Assembly (NCBI GenBank): GCA_965368405.1
Contig: CBDUMS010000007.1
Location: forward strand, 1 to 60,524
DNA length: 60,524 nt
Reading direction: 5' to 3'
Origin: S012-113 sp965368405
Lineage (GTDB): Bacteria > Bacteroidota > Bacteroidia > Cytophagales > Cyclobacteriaceae
The translations under genes were made by a program, and so were the position numbers. The notes under the pieces are model-generated. The model was not told the DNA's origin and searched no databases. It was given only the letters and a program-made list of their open reading frames with translations. Shown here in pieces: positions 53,047 to 60,524 of this stretch (positions within the stretch are counted from its first letter, which is position 1; every line of letters begins with the position of its first letter).

Positions 53047-54480
53047 ATGAAAAAGTTAAGAAAACTAATATCGGCGCTCTCCGAAGATGATATTACTGCA
53101 ATTAAGGAATCATTTTATAGACCCTCCGATAAGATGGCCCTCATGTTCGAGATGATTCTAAATGAAGAAAAGGATGATGTAATTCGGACTAAATTATCTC
53201 TTGGCATGAATGCGTTCACTACGCTGGCCTCACGATTAAAGGCAAAAATTCAAAATCACTTAATTGAATTGAGCGATAGTCCGAGAGAGGATATCATCAA
53301 TAAACTAATTGCAATTGATAAAATAGTTTTTAATTCAGACCGAACGATTGTTCTGGCTACCTTAAGGAAAATGGAGCGGGAGTTAATTCGCTATGATTTA
53401 TCGCATGAACTTACCATTGTTTACAGAAATCTTAAGAAGCTTCATATAAACAAACCTGAATATCTCCATTATTCTAAGCTCTATAATCGGCATGTTGCCT
53501 ATAGCTTAGCGCTGGAGAAGGCGGAAGATTTAACCGGCAGATATTTTGTTCAGTTTGGCTACTTTTTCGTAATGGGTGACGCACAAAAGCTTCTAGCGTT
53601 GAAGGCTATTTATGAAGAGTTGCAGAATGTTTGTGGGCTGTACAAATCACATCGAATGGCCTTTTACCTGTCTATACTCGAGATTATGCATCGATTGTAC
53701 GTAGAAGATGCGCTGAGCGAAAAAAACCAGAGCTTACCAATTGAGGATGTCTTTAATCAGATAGAAACGGTGTTTAAGCGCTATCCCGATGATTTAATGT
53801 ATGAGAACTTAGGAGGGTTGATTCAAATTCTTCGCTTTGAATACTACTTTAAGTATTCAATTTATGATAAAGCTATTCAAATACTCGAGTATCTATTGAA
53901 GGATATTCCGCACGCTATTCAACATTTCGAGAACTACGGCTTCCCGGTGAAAATATTGTATAACTTGCTCCTGCTGAGGCAAAACAAGGGTGTTCAATCG
54001 GTTAAAATATTGCGTTATTCATTACCAGAAGATATTGATCTTGACGGGGTGAGCACACCGGCAAAAGTCATTATTCAGCTATACAGAACAATAGAGCATT
54101 TTAATAATGGCCAGCTCGATCTAGCTTCCAAATCACTTTATGTATTAACTAACCAAGTTAGTTTTAAGGAGTACGGTCATTTGTTGGCTGAAATTAAGTG
54201 TATCAACGGAATAATTAAGTTTTATCAAGGAGATCAGATTCTCTTCAGACAAAACTTAGCATCGATCCAGCGTTTGTTAAGAAAATATCATGATGATTGT
54301 CCTGACCACGTGCTTGTTTTTGTGAAGCTCTTAAGTATTCTAAACAGTAAGAGCCACCGAAATCGGGAGTCTAGGATTGAGGGTCAATTAGAAAAACTTA
54401 ATAATATAAGAACCACTGGTTTCAAACCTGCGTTATGTCTTAATTATTCGAAAGAGGAATTATTGCGAAGGATTAATTAG
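53047..54480 (+). CDS. Large alpha-helical protein of unknown function
   Basis: 477 aa from ATG 53047; an in-frame TTG at 53032 is less likely. The protein is soluble, lacks a signal peptide or TM, and is almost entirely helical with a spacing that suggests TPR-like or other alpha-solenoid repeats (for example KAEDLTGRYFVQFGYFFVMGDAQKL, NNGQLDLASKSLYVLTNQ). I recognise no catalytic motif. Basic clusters at the N-terminus (KKLRKLISAL) might bind nucleic acid or protein. It overlaps the convergent response regulator by 8 bp, so the pair could be functionally or transcriptionally linked, which is only inference. Confidence 0.72.
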   Translation: MKKLRKLISALSEDDITAIKESFYRPSDKMALMFEMILNEEKDDVIRTKLSLGMNAFTTLASRLKAKIQNHLIELSDSPREDIINKLIAIDKIVFNSDRTIVLATLRKMERELIRYDLSHELTIVYRNLKKLHINKPEYLHYSKLYNRHVAYSLALEKAEDLTGRYFVQFGYFFVMGDAQKLLALKAIYEELQNVCGLYKSHRMAFYLSILEIMHRLYVEDALSEKNQSLPIEDVFNQIETVFKRYPDDLMYENLGGLIQILRFEYYFKYSIYDKAIQILEYLLKDIPHAIQHFENYGFPVKILYNLLLLRQNKGVQSVKILRYSLPEDIDLDGVSTPAKVIIQLYRTIEHFNNGQLDLASKSLYVLTNQVSFKEYGHLLAEIKCINGIIKFYQGDQILFRQNLASIQRLLRKYHDDCPDHVLVFVKLLSILNSKSHRNRESRIEGQLEKLNNIRTTGFKPALCLNYSKEELLRRIN

Positions 54481-54886
54481 GCTTTAGTTTCTCTAAATTT
54501 TCCTGAGAGAGAGGTTTATTAATATACTTCTTAACGTATTCGTATTTTTTCGATTTGTTCACATCAGCTGGGCTAATTGAAGAAGTAAGCATAACTACGC
54601 TGCAATGCGCTTTGGTTGGCTCATCAAGTTTCTCAAATTCATCGAGAAATTGAAACCCATCCATCAGTGGCATATCGATATCAAGAAAAATCATATTGGG
54701 TAACACATCTTTTCCTGCATCCCTCAATTTTTCCATATTCTTCAAAAATTCTATCGCACTACGCGCACCAGTATGCGTATAGATATGCTCGGTTATTCCA
54801 GATGCTTCAATCATTTTCTGATTAATAAGATTGTCAATCTCGTTATCATCAATGAGCATAACTGCATAATATTTTGAGTCGGCCAT
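54473..54886 (-). CDS. Receiver-only response regulator (CheY-like)
   Basis: 137 aa single receiver domain: acidic residues Asp13/Asp14 (LIDDNEIDN), phospho-acceptor Asp69 (IFLDIDMPLMDG), switch Thr/Ser in VMLTSSI, and Lys in YINKPLS. There is no output domain, so it acts through a partner. The MLIDDNEIDNLINQKMIE N-terminus is typical of a Bacteroidota orphan subgroup. No kinase gene is adjacent. Upstream are two perfect inverted repeats (54898-54909, 54933-54954). The stop overlaps the helical protein gene by 8 bp. Confidence 0.92.
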   Translation of the reverse strand: MADSKYYAVMLIDDNEIDNLINQKMIEASGITEHIYTHTGARSAIEFLKNMEKLRDAGKDVLPNMIFLDIDMPLMDGFQFLDEFEKLDEPTKAHCSVVMLTSSISPADVNKSKKYEYVKKYINKPLSQENLEKLKPN

Positions 54887-54897
54887 TGTGTTTGGTT

Positions 54898-54954
54898 TTG
54901 GAATTCCAATTTAGGACTAAATCAGATTAATACCAATAATTTTTTCATTATTGG
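54898..54954. promoter_or_regulatory. Palindromes upstream of the response regulator gene
   Basis: TTGGAATTCCAA (54898-54909) is a perfect 12-bp palindrome 11 bp before the start codon. CCAATAAT/ATTATTGG (54933-54940, 54947-54954) is an 8-bp inverted repeat with a 6-nt loop. Both share the CCAAT core. They could be operator sites or simple hairpins; no consensus -7 box was found here. Confidence 0.35.
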
Positions 54955-55002
54955 AATAAGATTATAGTCCACCTTAGAAAGTTAATAAAAAATAAAACAT
55001 GA

Positions 55003-55027
55003 TTTAAAATCGGGAAAACTCCCGATT
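55003..55027 (-). terminator. Probable terminator after the ALDH gene
   Basis: On the minus strand AATCGGGA-GTTT-TCCCGATT is followed by TTAAAT, 9 bp past the ALDH stop codon. The stem is strong; the T tract is short. Confidence 0.65.
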
Positions 55028-55035
55028 CTGTCATA

Positions 55036-56580
55036 TTACAATTCGAACTTAATGCCCTGTGCTAACGGTAGATCGGCACCGTAATTAATGGTGTTGGTTT
55101 GACGGCGCATATATACTTTCCAGGCATCTGATCCAGACTCACGTCCTCCACCAGTTTCCTTCTCGCCACCAAAAGCACCTCCAATTTCAGCTCCCGAAGT
55201 GCCAATATTGACATTGGCAATTCCGCAATCAGAACCAGCTCCCGATAAGAACTTTTCCATATCACGCATATTGGTAGTCATTATGGCAGAAGATAAACCT
55301 TGTACTACACCATTTTGGTAACCAATTGCCTCTTCTAATGTTTTATACTTTATGAGGTATAATATAGGAGCAAATGTCTCATGCTGAACAATTTCATAAT
55401 GATTTTCTACTTCTATAATCGCTGGTTTAACATAGCATCCTGATTCGTAACCTTCGCCAGATAGTACGCCACCTTCTACTACTACCTTACCCCCTTGTTC
55501 AACGGCGGCGGTCAATGCGTTCTTATAAAGCGCTACGGCGTCGTGATCGATAAGTGGACCTACATGATTATCCATATTGAGCGGATTGCCAATTTTGAGC
55601 TGAGTATATGCTTTTTGAAGTTTGGCTTTAGCATCGTCATATACAGACTCATGGATAATCAACCTGCGCGTTGAAGTACAACGCTGTCCGCATGTTCCCA
55701 CAGCACCAAAGAGGGCACCCACAAGGGTCATTTCCATGTCTGCGGTTTCGGTAACAATAATGGCATTATTGCCACCAAGTTCAAGTAGAGCCCGACCTAA
55801 TCTAGCACCAAGAGCAGCACCTACTTCTTTACCCATTCGAATCGATCCAGTAGCCGATACGAGAGGTACTCGTTTATCTTGCGTCATGAGTTCTCCGATT
55901 TTTCGGTCGCCATTTACGAGGCAAGATACGCCCTCTGGCACATCGTTTTTCTTGAAGACTTCAGCAATAATATTTTGGCAAGCAATTGAACATAGAGGCA
56001 CTTTTTCAGAGGGTTTCCAGATGGCTACATCGCCACAAACCCAGGCGATCATGGTATTCCATGACCAAACAGCTACAGGGAAATTAAACGAAGAGATAAT
56101 GCCAACTATACCCAATGGGTGATATTGCTCATACATTCGATGTTTTGGTCTTTCAGATTGCATCGTTAGTCCGTAGAGCTGTCGCGATAGTCCTACTGCA
56201 AAATCGCAGATATCTATCATTTCTTGAACTTCGCCTAATCCCTCTTGGTAAGACTTGCCCATTTCATAGGACACGAGTTTTCCGAGAGCCTCTTTTTTTG
56301 CTCGGAGAGCGTCACCGATTTGGCGTACCACTTCACCCCGTTTAGGGGCGGGTACTTCACGCCATTTTACAAAAGCTTCCTGCGCTTTTGTAACAATTGT
56401 TTCGTACTCATCTTCGGTAGAAACCGCCACGGTTCCAATATGTAGTCCGTCAACGGGTGAGGTGGAGGATAATTTATCAGAGCCATTTTCAATCCAATTC
56501 GAACCAGTAGAAGTTCCTGGATTATGCGATTGTACTCCTAAGCTTGCTAGCGCATCATGGATGCCAAATACATCTGTCAT
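55036..56580 (-). CDS. Aldehyde dehydrogenase, ALDH7/AmaB-like (piperideine-6-carboxylate dehydrogenase)
   Basis: 514 aa. The LELGGNNAII motif contains the general-base Glu, and TCGQRCTSTRR contains the catalytic Cys; together with the N-terminal SHNPGTSTGSNWIENG and C-terminal SGAEIGGAFGGEKETGGGRESG they match the antiquitin/ALDH7 group. Likely reaction: oxidation of alpha-aminoadipic semialdehyde (piperideine-6-carboxylate) in lysine catabolism; other aldehydes cannot be excluded. It has its own -7 box (56602-56609) and a terminator. No other lysine-degradation gene is near. Confidence 0.9.
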   Translation of the reverse strand: MTDVFGIHDALASLGVQSHNPGTSTGSNWIENGSDKLSSTSPVDGLHIGTVAVSTEDEYETIVTKAQEAFVKWREVPAPKRGEVVRQIGDALRAKKEALGKLVSYEMGKSYQEGLGEVQEMIDICDFAVGLSRQLYGLTMQSERPKHRMYEQYHPLGIVGIISSFNFPVAVWSWNTMIAWVCGDVAIWKPSEKVPLCSIACQNIIAEVFKKNDVPEGVSCLVNGDRKIGELMTQDKRVPLVSATGSIRMGKEVGAALGARLGRALLELGGNNAIIVTETADMEMTLVGALFGAVGTCGQRCTSTRRLIIHESVYDDAKAKLQKAYTQLKIGNPLNMDNHVGPLIDHDAVALYKNALTAAVEQGGKVVVEGGVLSGEGYESGCYVKPAIIEVENHYEIVQHETFAPILYLIKYKTLEEAIGYQNGVVQGLSSAIMTTNMRDMEKFLSGAGSDCGIANVNIGTSGAEIGGAFGGEKETGGGRESGSDAWKVYMRRQTNTINYGADLPLAQGIKFEL

Positions 56581-56601
56581 TTTACTTGATTATTTTTAAA
56601 A

Positions 56602-56609
56602 CAAAGCTA
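56602..56609 (-). promoter_or_regulatory. -7 box of the ALDH gene
   Basis: Minus strand TAGCTTTG matches TAnnTTTG and lies 21 bp before the ATG. No -33 TTTG is visible. Confidence 0.4.
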
Positions 56610-56641
56610 GTTAGAATCGAGTGAAAAGAAGGATATATAAT

Positions 56642-56670
56642 AAAAAAAGGGAGCAATTGCCCCCTTTTTT
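56642..56670 (-). terminator. Intrinsic terminator of the HtrA gene
   Basis: A near-perfect dyad, AAAAAAGGG-GCAATTGC-CCCTTTTTT, lies 19 bp beyond the HtrA stop codon. It has a T run on either strand and could work in both directions, but only the minus strand needs it here. Confidence 0.85.
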
Positions 56671-56688
56671 ACTTTTTAAGATTAGCTT

Positions 56689-58113
56689 TTACCAATCGAC
56701 CGAGAAGTACGATTTTGTTCCATCAGGAAAGACCCCAAGAAAGACGATTCTTTCATCTGTTTTTCGTGAAATAATCTCTTCCAGATCTTGCAATGAGTTC
56801 ACTTCTTCTTTGTCAATATGTGTAATAATGAAGCCTTCTTCAAACCCAGAATCACGCCATTTTCCATTACCTAGATCAATTAGTTTAACTCCAGAATCTA
56901 TGCTAAGGCGTTCTTTTTCAGAAGAAGAAAGTTCTTCAAATACCGAGCCTTCGAGGATAAATTCATCAGATGCCTCTACGAATGCTAAGGTACCAGAGGT
57001 GTTTTGGAGCGTTGCCATAACAGACATTTCTTTGCCATTTCTTAAAAAATCTACTTTCACCTGATCACCAGGTCTATGAATAGCGACCAATTCCTGTAAG
57101 CGAGAGGTATTGCGTACTTTTTCGCCATCAATACCAATGATTACATCTTTTGGCTTTATTCCTGCTTCTTCGGCGCCGCTGCCATCATTTACATTCGCAA
57201 CAAAAACACCTTCAACCACACCAAGTTCCTCTGCTTCAGAGAGCTGGGCAGTTACATCCCGAATTTGAATTCCTAATAATCCTCGTTGCACCATGCCAAA
57301 CTCCAATAAATCATCCATTACTTTTTTAACAAGGTTTACCGGTACAGCAAATGAATACCCCGCATAACTACCCGTTCGAGAAGCAATAGCTGTATTAATA
57401 CCTACCAACTGACCATTTGTATTAATAAGGGCACCGCCAGAATTGCCAGGATTAACGGCGGCATCTGTTTGTATAAATGACTCGATTTGATAATTATTGG
57501 CGTCGCGCAAAATATTAATATTTCGTGCCTTTGCGCTTACTATCCCTGCGGTAACTGTAGAAGTTAAATCGAACGGGTTGCCAACTGCAAGCACCCATTG
57601 CCCGACGGTTACCTCATCCGAATTGCCGTAAGGTAAAAAATCAAGGTCAGTTTCCGCTATTTTAATAAGGGCTAAATCTGTAGTTGGGTCGGTGCCAATT
57701 ACTTTGGCCGTAAAGCTTCTATTATCTTCGAGCGTTACATTAATTTCATCAGCATCTTCTACAACGTGATTATTCGTTACAATATATCCATCATCCGAAA
57801 TTAATACTCCAGATCCGGACGACATTGCCGGCCCTCTTTGAAAATGATAGGAGCCTTGTCTAGCCGATTCATAGCGAGACTGTATATAGACAACACTATT
57901 TGTTGCTTTGGTGGCAATTTTTGTAAAATCGAGATTTATGGGTACGGTTTCGCCGTACTCGGCAATGGCCACAGTTTTCATTACTGACTCTTGACGCTCT
58001 TGAATTGATTTGTACGAAGGAAGTTCTTCTTCTAGAGTTTTGTAACCTCCGATGGCAATCATGCCGCCAAGGACAGCGGCGAATACAATTCCTAATATTG
58101 AGTTCTTATTCAT
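56689..58113 (-). CDS. HtrA/DegP-type (Do) serine protease
   Basis: 474 aa periplasmic protease/chaperone. Membrane-anchor or signal segment at residues ~5-24, trypsin-like domain with triad His116 (VTNNHVVED), Asp146 (TTDLALIK) and Ser225 (NPGNSGGALI), then a first PDZ domain (~270-365, GAEEAGIKPKDVIIGIDGEKV) and a shorter second PDZ-like region (~410-474). By family it degrades misfolded envelope proteins. Transcribed away from Hsp20 in the same orientation with a 215-bp gap, and followed by its own terminator. Confidence 0.94.
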   Translation of the reverse strand: MNKNSILGIVFAAVLGGMIAIGGYKTLEEELPSYKSIQERQESVMKTVAIAEYGETVPINLDFTKIATKATNSVVYIQSRYESARQGSYHFQRGPAMSSGSGVLISDDGYIVTNNHVVEDADEINVTLEDNRSFTAKVIGTDPTTDLALIKIAETDLDFLPYGNSDEVTVGQWVLAVGNPFDLTSTVTAGIVSAKARNINILRDANNYQIESFIQTDAAVNPGNSGGALINTNGQLVGINTAIASRTGSYAGYSFAVPVNLVKKVMDDLLEFGMVQRGLLGIQIRDVTAQLSEAEELGVVEGVFVANVNDGSGAEEAGIKPKDVIIGIDGEKVRNTSRLQELVAIHRPGDQVKVDFLRNGKEMSVMATLQNTSGTLAFVEASDEFILEGSVFEELSSSEKERLSIDSGVKLIDLGNGKWRDSGFEEGFIITHIDKEEVNSLQDLEEIISRKTDERIVFLGVFPDGTKSYFSVDW

Positions 58114-58276
58114 AGCACTAAATATGATATTATTTGAGATTTAACATTTGATGCTAATAAAGATAACTAATCTTATCTCAGGCATCCACTAAATTTAAAC
58201 GAGGTGATTGAACTTTCTGTTGCTAATATCCAGCGAATTATTAATAAACTCTTCAGGCTTATTATATCAACAACCC

Positions 58277-58299
58277 AAAAAAGCGGGCCTAAGCCCGCT
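58277..58299 (-). terminator. Intrinsic terminator of the Hsp20 gene
   Basis: Minus strand AGCGGGC-TTAG-GCCCGCT followed by TTTTTT, 30 bp past the Hsp20 stop codon. Strong GC stem with a clean T run. Confidence 0.9.
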
Positions 58300-58328
58300 C
58301 CTTTAACCTAACTCACAACATGCAAATT

Positions 58329-58766
58329 TTACTTTACTTTAATGCTTTTCTTAACAATCTTAGTCTCGTCTTTTGGTATTACAACCTCTAGAATTCCTTT
58401 ATTGTATTTAGCATCGATTTTCTCTACCGCGATGTTTTCTGGAAGAGAAAATGATCGCTTGAATGATCCCCAACTTGTTTGAATTGATTTAAACTTTCGG
58501 TCAGAGTTTTCTTCTTCAAATTTTCTTTCCCCGCTTACCTCCAATACATTTTCGTCGATATTCAATTCGAAATTATCCTTATTAAACCCAGGAACTGCAA
58601 AATGTAATTCGTACGCTTTGTCAGACTCCATTATATCTACTTTTGGAGTAAATACCGCCTCAGTCGTATTGTCGAAATAGGAATCATTAAAAAACCTGTC
58701 CAGTAATGTGTTACCTGTTGTTGGGAAATAATTTGTTGCTCCGTTTCTATATTTTACTAAACTCAT
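58329..58766 (-). CDS. Hsp20/alpha-crystallin family small heat-shock protein
   Basis: 145 aa holdase chaperone. Short N-terminal arm (NYFPTTGNTLLDRFFND), alpha-crystallin domain (~38-130) with YELHFAVPGFNKDNFELNID, LEVSGERKFEE, FKRSFSLPENI and YNKGILEVVIPK, and a short basic tail (KKSIKVK) with a minimal IxI/V-like end. It binds unfolding proteins to stop aggregation. Adjacent to the HtrA protease, another envelope/heat stress gene, but with separate terminators. No clear consensus promoter was found in the 214-bp divergent region shared with the Nramp-like gene. Confidence 0.94.
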   Translation of the reverse strand: MSLVKYRNGATNYFPTTGNTLLDRFFNDSYFDNTTEAVFTPKVDIMESDKAYELHFAVPGFNKDNFELNIDENVLEVSGERKFEEENSDRKFKSIQTSWGSFKRSFSLPENIAVEKIDAKYNKGILEVVIPKDETKIVKKSIKVK

Positions 58767-58899
58767 AACTTTAATTTTTTAAGTTGTACAATTAACTGCT
58801 CTCTGTATATTCAAAACTGTACCAATACCGATTTGGCGCTATTCAATTCAATAGAACAGACAAAATGACATGTTTTATTGAATCTGCATCAAATACAAT

Positions 58900-58933
58900 G
58901 ACAAAACGACAGTATTTTCATGTCATTATTGTC
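58900..58933. promoter_or_regulatory. Operator-like dyad upstream of the Nramp-like gene
   Basis: GACA-N4-GACA (58900-58911) is mirrored by TGTC-N5-TGTC (58921-58933), and ATGACA (58898) pairs with TGTCAT (58921). A further ATGACATG at 58865 is the inverse of CATGTCAT at 58919. The dyad covers the place where a -33 element would be relative to the -7 box at 58947, so a metal- or stress-responsive regulator is a reasonable guess. Confidence 0.4.
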
Positions 58934-58946
58934 GCTTTTGTTTCCA

Positions 58947-58954
58947 TATCTTTG
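58947..58954 (+). promoter_or_regulatory. -7 box of the Nramp-like gene
   Basis: TATCTTTG, identical to the rpmH -7 box, ends 26 bp before the ATG. No TTTG at -33; that position lies within the dyad 58900-58933. Confidence 0.5.
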
Positions 58955-58980
58955 GTTTCACACGAGCATTCAATCAATAA

Positions 58981-60249
58981 ATGAAAAGGTTTCTTAAAGT
59001 TCTGGGGCCAGGAATCTTATTTGCCAGCACCTGTATTGGTGTTTCTCATCTGGTCCAATCTACCAGAGCAGGAGCAGAGTATGGTTTCTTATTGTTGGGG
59101 GCGGTGATTCTTGCCAACATTTTTAAATATCCATTTTTTGAATTTGCAGTGCGGTATACGAGTGCAACAGGGGTAAGTGTTATCGATGGTTATGCTAAAA
59201 AAGGAAAGTGGATTCTTATCGCTTATTTTCTGCTCTCGATTCCATCTATGGTTATTGTTACAGCGGCGGTAACGTTCGTTACTGCTGGGCTATTGAGCAC
59301 TTTACTAGGAATAGAAATGGCCACGGATAATTTAGCTATTATAATCTTTGCCATCTGCCTTATCGTTTTAATAGTAGGCAAATACAAACTATTAGACAAC
59401 CTATTGAAGGTAGTAGGCTTGGTATTACTTATATCAACAGTTGTAGCATTTATTAGTGCTCTTGTACATGGTCCTGTTGAAAAGGCAACAGCGTTCGTAC
59501 CTGCTGAACTTTATTCTATAACAGGGATAATGTTTGCGATTGCTTTAATGGGTTGGATGCCAACGGCGGTAGATATATCTACCTGGACCAGTTTGTGGTC
59601 CGAAGCTAAGACAAAAGTAACGGGGTACCGTCCAACCCTTAAAGAAAGTCTGGCTGATTTTAATTTTGGCTATTGGGTAACCGCCTTCTTATCAATTTGT
59701 TTTATCACACTTGGTGCAAATATAATTTATGGTACAGGCACTGAGCTTTCTAACTCATCGGCTGGTTTTGCGGCGCAATTGATAAATATGTTTACTACAG
59801 CCATTGGCCAATGGAGTTATACAATTATTGCCATAGCGGCATTTTCTACTATGTTTTCTACTACTATTACAGTGGTCGATGGTTACGGAAGGTCTATGAA
59901 TCGAACTTTCAAATTGATCAGATTTGGTGAGGGAAAGGAAGACAACCGCAAGGCATATATTATTTGGACTATTATTATTTCGGTGTCGGCATATCTGGTC
60001 ATTGCTCAGTTTCTAAATAACTTAAAGAGTTTGGTAGACTTGGCTACCATTCTATCATTTATTATTGCTCCTCTCGCTGGGTTATTGAATTATATAGTAA
60101 TTAGGGCCGATGAGGTAGAAAAAGAATACCGTTTACCAAAATGGTTAAATGCCCTAGCCATTGCAGGATTAGCGTTTTTAATCGTATTCACATTTATCTT
60201 TTTCATAGTGTGGTTTTTCCCAGCCTGGTTCGAGACGAAATTTCTCTAG
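58981..60249 (+). CDS. Nramp-related divalent metal transporter (non-canonical metal site)
   Basis: 422 aa with about eleven TM helices and the LeuT-like Nramp layout. TM1 keeps the GPG start and the RAGA following the motif, but the metal-binding Asp-Pro-Gly-Asn is replaced by Gly20-Val-Ser-His23. In TM6 the Met-Pro-His motif reads Met193-Pro-Thr195 (GWMPTAVDIS). It therefore belongs to a divergent Nramp-related clade whose substrate may not be Mn/Fe. Preceded by a TATCTTTG box and an operator-like dyad. Divergent from hsp20. Confidence 0.82.
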   Translation: MKRFLKVLGPGILFASTCIGVSHLVQSTRAGAEYGFLLLGAVILANIFKYPFFEFAVRYTSATGVSVIDGYAKKGKWILIAYFLLSIPSMVIVTAAVTFVTAGLLSTLLGIEMATDNLAIIIFAICLIVLIVGKYKLLDNLLKVVGLVLLISTVVAFISALVHGPVEKATAFVPAELYSITGIMFAIALMGWMPTAVDISTWTSLWSEAKTKVTGYRPTLKESLADFNFGYWVTAFLSICFITLGANIIYGTGTELSNSSAGFAAQLINMFTTAIGQWSYTIIAIAAFSTMFSTTITVVDGYGRSMNRTFKLIRFGEGKEDNRKAYIIWTIIISVSAYLVIAQFLNNLKSLVDLATILSFIIAPLAGLLNYIVIRADEVEKEYRLPKWLNALAIAGLAFLIVFTFIFFIVWFFPAWFETKFL

Positions 60250-60277
60250 AATCCTATGTATTTATTTTTTAGAAACG

Positions 60278-60308
60278 TTTGTGAAAATCATTCCATTCGC
60301 TAATATTG
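60278..60308 (+). promoter_or_regulatory. Promoter of tRNA-Asn
   Basis: TTTG (60278-60281), 19-nt spacer, TAATATTG (60301-60308): correct spacing and a 7-of-8 match to TAnnTTTG. The predicted start is about 35 nt before the tRNA. Confidence 0.55.
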
Positions 60309-60347
60309 CACTCCGATTCTAAAGAGAGCGGATAATAACCAGAATAT

Positions 60348-60421
60348 TCCTCCTTAGCTCAGCTGGTTAGAGCATCTGACTGTTAATCAGAGGGTCCTTG
60401 GTTCGAGTCCAAGAGGAGGAG
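60348..60421 (+). tRNA. tRNA-Asn (anticodon GTT)
   Basis: All four arms fold: acceptor TCCTCCT (60348-60354) with AGGAGGA (60414-60420), D arm GCTC/GAGC with an AGCTGGTTA loop, anticodon stem TCTGA/TCAGA around CTGTTAA (anticodon GTT at 60382-60384), 5-nt variable loop, T arm CTTGG/CCAAG with TTCGAGT. Discriminator is G421. The 3' CCA is not encoded and must be added enzymatically. Confidence 0.97.
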
Positions 60422-60457
60422 CAATGAAGTGGATCGAAGATCACTTCATCGCTACGC

Positions 60458-60487
60458 AAAACCCCGACCACTAGGTTGGGGTTTTTT
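60458..60487 (+). terminator. Terminator after tRNA-Asn
   Basis: AAAACCCC-G-ACC / GGT-T-GGGGTTTT stem with a 4-nt ACTA loop and a six-T run ending at 60487. A smaller hairpin (GAAGT...GATC/GATC...ACTTC, 60426-60447) lies between it and the tRNA. Confidence 0.88.
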
Positions 60488-60524
60488 GGTTACAAAAATT
60501 GGGACGAGAAGTTTATCCCGATCG

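Overview
The window looks like a chromosomal segment of a free-living, probably marine, member of the Bacteroidota, most likely Cytophagales-like. This is inferred from gene content and order, not from a database search. Pointers are the gene order bamD-rpoZ(omega)-coaBC-DUF4835/PorD-recN, a type IX secretion (T9SS) cargo protein, LytTR/LytS-type signalling, DUF4199, DUF2480, BatA and OstA-like proteins, AT-rich leaders with few Shine-Dalgarno sequences, and promoters of the Bacteroidota form TTTG-N19-TAnnTTTG. Base composition looks even throughout. I see no phage genes, insertion sequences, CRISPR arrays or integrases.

Layout. 1-4.8 kb: asparagine synthase, a small TfoX-N protein, a secreted protein of unknown function, an aldo/keto reductase and a small membrane protein. 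4.8-11.2 kb: two tandem paralogous ~1050-residue secreted beta-propeller (BNR/VPS10-like) proteins. 11.3-17.7 kb: a second TfoX-N protein, then an AddAB-like helicase/nuclease pair. 17.7-20.2 kb: two outer-membrane barrel proteins (one PagL-like) and a DUF2480 protein. 20.2-24.2 kb: tsaB, an S41 C-terminal processing protease, rnpA, rpmH (52 codons) and an adenosine-kinase-like PfkB sugar kinase. 24.4-30.0 kb: a DEDDh exonuclease/GIY-YIG fusion, an LEA-like lipoprotein, a small membrane protein, a LytS/LytTR two-component pair and a CarboxypepD_reg-like surface protein.

30.0-30.4 kb is the only gene-free stretch above 300 bases. It holds two diverged copies of a repeat, each ending in a 47-nt hairpin of identical architecture with compensatory base-pair changes. 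30.4-38 kb: the recN...bamD block on the minus strand, a T9SS cargo protein and an OstA/LptA-like protein whose start is anomalous. 38-43 kb: tilS, mdh (with a strong terminator) and a MacB/FtsX permease. 43-50.8 kb: a multi-TM protein, then a tight operon of BatA, a pseudo-dihydroorotase, two DUF4199 proteins and two GT2 glycosyltransferases. 50.8-60.5 kb: rarA, an EamA transporter, an unknown helical protein, a receiver-only response regulator, an ALDH7-type dehydrogenase, an HtrA protease, Hsp20, an Nramp-related transporter lacking the canonical metal-site motifs, and tRNA-Asn(GTT).

Most of this is core metabolism, envelope biogenesis and DNA repair. I do not see a convincing new multi-gene system. 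The most unexplained signal is the covarying hairpin repeat pair. Next come several enzymes with lost catalytic or metal-binding residues (pseudo-dihydroorotase, PagL-like protein, Nramp-like transporter) and the start of the OstA-like gene.
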